A DNA stretch of 64,000 bases from Thiomonas sp. X19 (lineage in GTDB: Bacteria > Pseudomonadota > Gammaproteobacteria > Burkholderiales > Burkholderiaceae_C), in the NCBI RefSeq assembly GCF_900089495.1, contig NZ_LT605203.1, forward strand, positions 2,926,093-2,990,092, read 5' to 3'. Below, in pieces: positions 63,526-64,000 of this stretch. Position 1 is the stretch's first letter; every line of letters begins with the position of its first letter. Under the pieces are notes generated by a model. It was given only the letters and a program-made list of their open reading frames with translations, searched no databases and had not been told where the DNA came from. Made by a program: the position numbers and the translations under genes.

Positions 63526-64000
63526 ATGCAGCAATTTCCGCCAACCTCCCCATGCGCGATCCAGGTGCCTCGTCGACGATTCGTTCAAGGACTGGCGGCA
63601 GGCGGTGTCATGCTCGGCTGATCGCCGCTTGCCGCAATGGCTCGGGGCAAGGCACGACGACTGCGACGGGTTCGGCGCCGGAACTGCGAGGCACCGAATT
63701 TGATCTGGTCGTGGCCGAATCGCCGGTGAACTTCACCGGCAGTCCCCGGATGGCAACCACCATCAACGGCTCGATTCCAGCACCGACTTGCGCTGGCGCG
63801 AAGGCGATGCCGTCACGATTCGGGTGACGAACAGAATGCGCCAGGCGACCTCGGTGCATTGGCACGGCATGCTCCGGCCGTTCCAGATGGACGGAGTGCC
63901 GGGCATCAGCTTCAAGGGCGTCGCGCCCGGGGCAACGTTCCGTCTACCGCTTCAAGGTCCTTCAATCGGGCACCTATTGGCACCACCCCCATTCGGGCTC
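63526..64000 (+). pseudogene. copA: Multicopper oxidase CopA, 5' part with several lesions (continues beyond window)
   Basis: The start encodes a twin-arginine signal (QVPRRRFVQGLAAGGVMLG). A TGA follows at 63619-63621, then frames change. TEFDLVVAESPVNFTGSPRM is in one frame, LRWREGDAVTIRVTNRM and TSVHWHGML (a copper ligand region) in another, and YRFKVLQSGTYWHHPHSG in a third. These are the ordered pieces of periplasmic CopA copper oxidase. There are at least one nonsense and three frame changes in 470 bases. Real decay or poor sequence at the window end are both possible. Confidence 0.75.

Overview
The window looks like a chromosomal segment of a GC-rich betaproteobacterium, most likely Burkholderiales. 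The best guess is a metabolically versatile Thiomonas-like or related lineage, but the species cannot be fixed from this sequence. Support comes from the beta/gamma-type malonate decarboxylase operon, a nitrate reductase cluster with NarX/NarL, an RpfF/RpfC/RpfG quorum-sensing cluster, a phasin and many mobile elements. The base composition is uneven: most of the window is clearly GC-rich, while the nar region (about 9.6-22.3 kb) and the rpf region (about 29.3-35.2 kb) are visibly richer in A+T. Layout: (1) 1-6.1 kb, malonate decarboxylase mdcB(partial)CDEGH with translationally overlapping genes. mdcG carries an extraordinary in-frame array of twenty 78-bp repeats. The downstream transporter is cut after about 105 codons and runs in frame into a decayed IS5-type transposase. 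(2) 7.9-9.6 kb, a complete IS1380-family element with a 5-bp target duplication. (3) 9.6-22.3 kb, a respiratory nitrate module on the minus strand (diheme cytochrome c, narG, narH, narJ, narI, narK) opposite narX-narL and a small conserved gene, with a NarL-type site between them. (4) 22.5-28.1 kb, decayed IS3 elements around an SHMT-like enzyme with a divergent LysR regulator, then a tonB gene and a 272-bp MITE-like element. (5) 28.3-29.2 kb, a hydrolase with the full active-site set of fluoroacetate dehalogenases. (6) 29.3-35.2 kb, rpfC and rpfG divergent from an acyl carrier protein, a ketosynthase and rpfF. This is a DSF-type quorum-sensing locus with its own fatty-acid-synthesis-like genes. 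(7) 35.6-49.4 kb: tRNA-Asp; a 1229-residue GGDEF-EAL protein with a C-terminal zinc-binding-like domain; a small transporter; a LysR gene; and a catabolic set of family III CoA-transferase, HMG-CoA-lyase-like, isocitrate-lyase-like and MFS genes. An AI-2E-type permease and a phasin follow. (8) 49.5-60.3 kb, a decaying accessory region with an ECF42-type sigma factor, several DGPF/YCII and VOC proteins, many pseudogenes and an IS1182 element inserted precisely in a reductase gene. (9) 60.4-64 kb, a BON-like protein, a copper-type two-component system, a 40-bp perfect palindrome with a CopR/CusR-type core, and a damaged copA start at the window edge. How they work together: mdc would decarboxylate malonate to acetate plus CO2. 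nar would use nitrate as electron acceptor under NarX/NarL control. The rpf genes would make and sense a fatty-acid signal and turn it into cyclic-di-GMP breakdown, and the GGDEF-EAL-CZB protein could act on the same second messenger. The strongest candidates for something undescribed are the ACP-ketosynthase-RpfF arrangement, the translated repeat array in mdcG, the MITE-like element and the copper palindrome.
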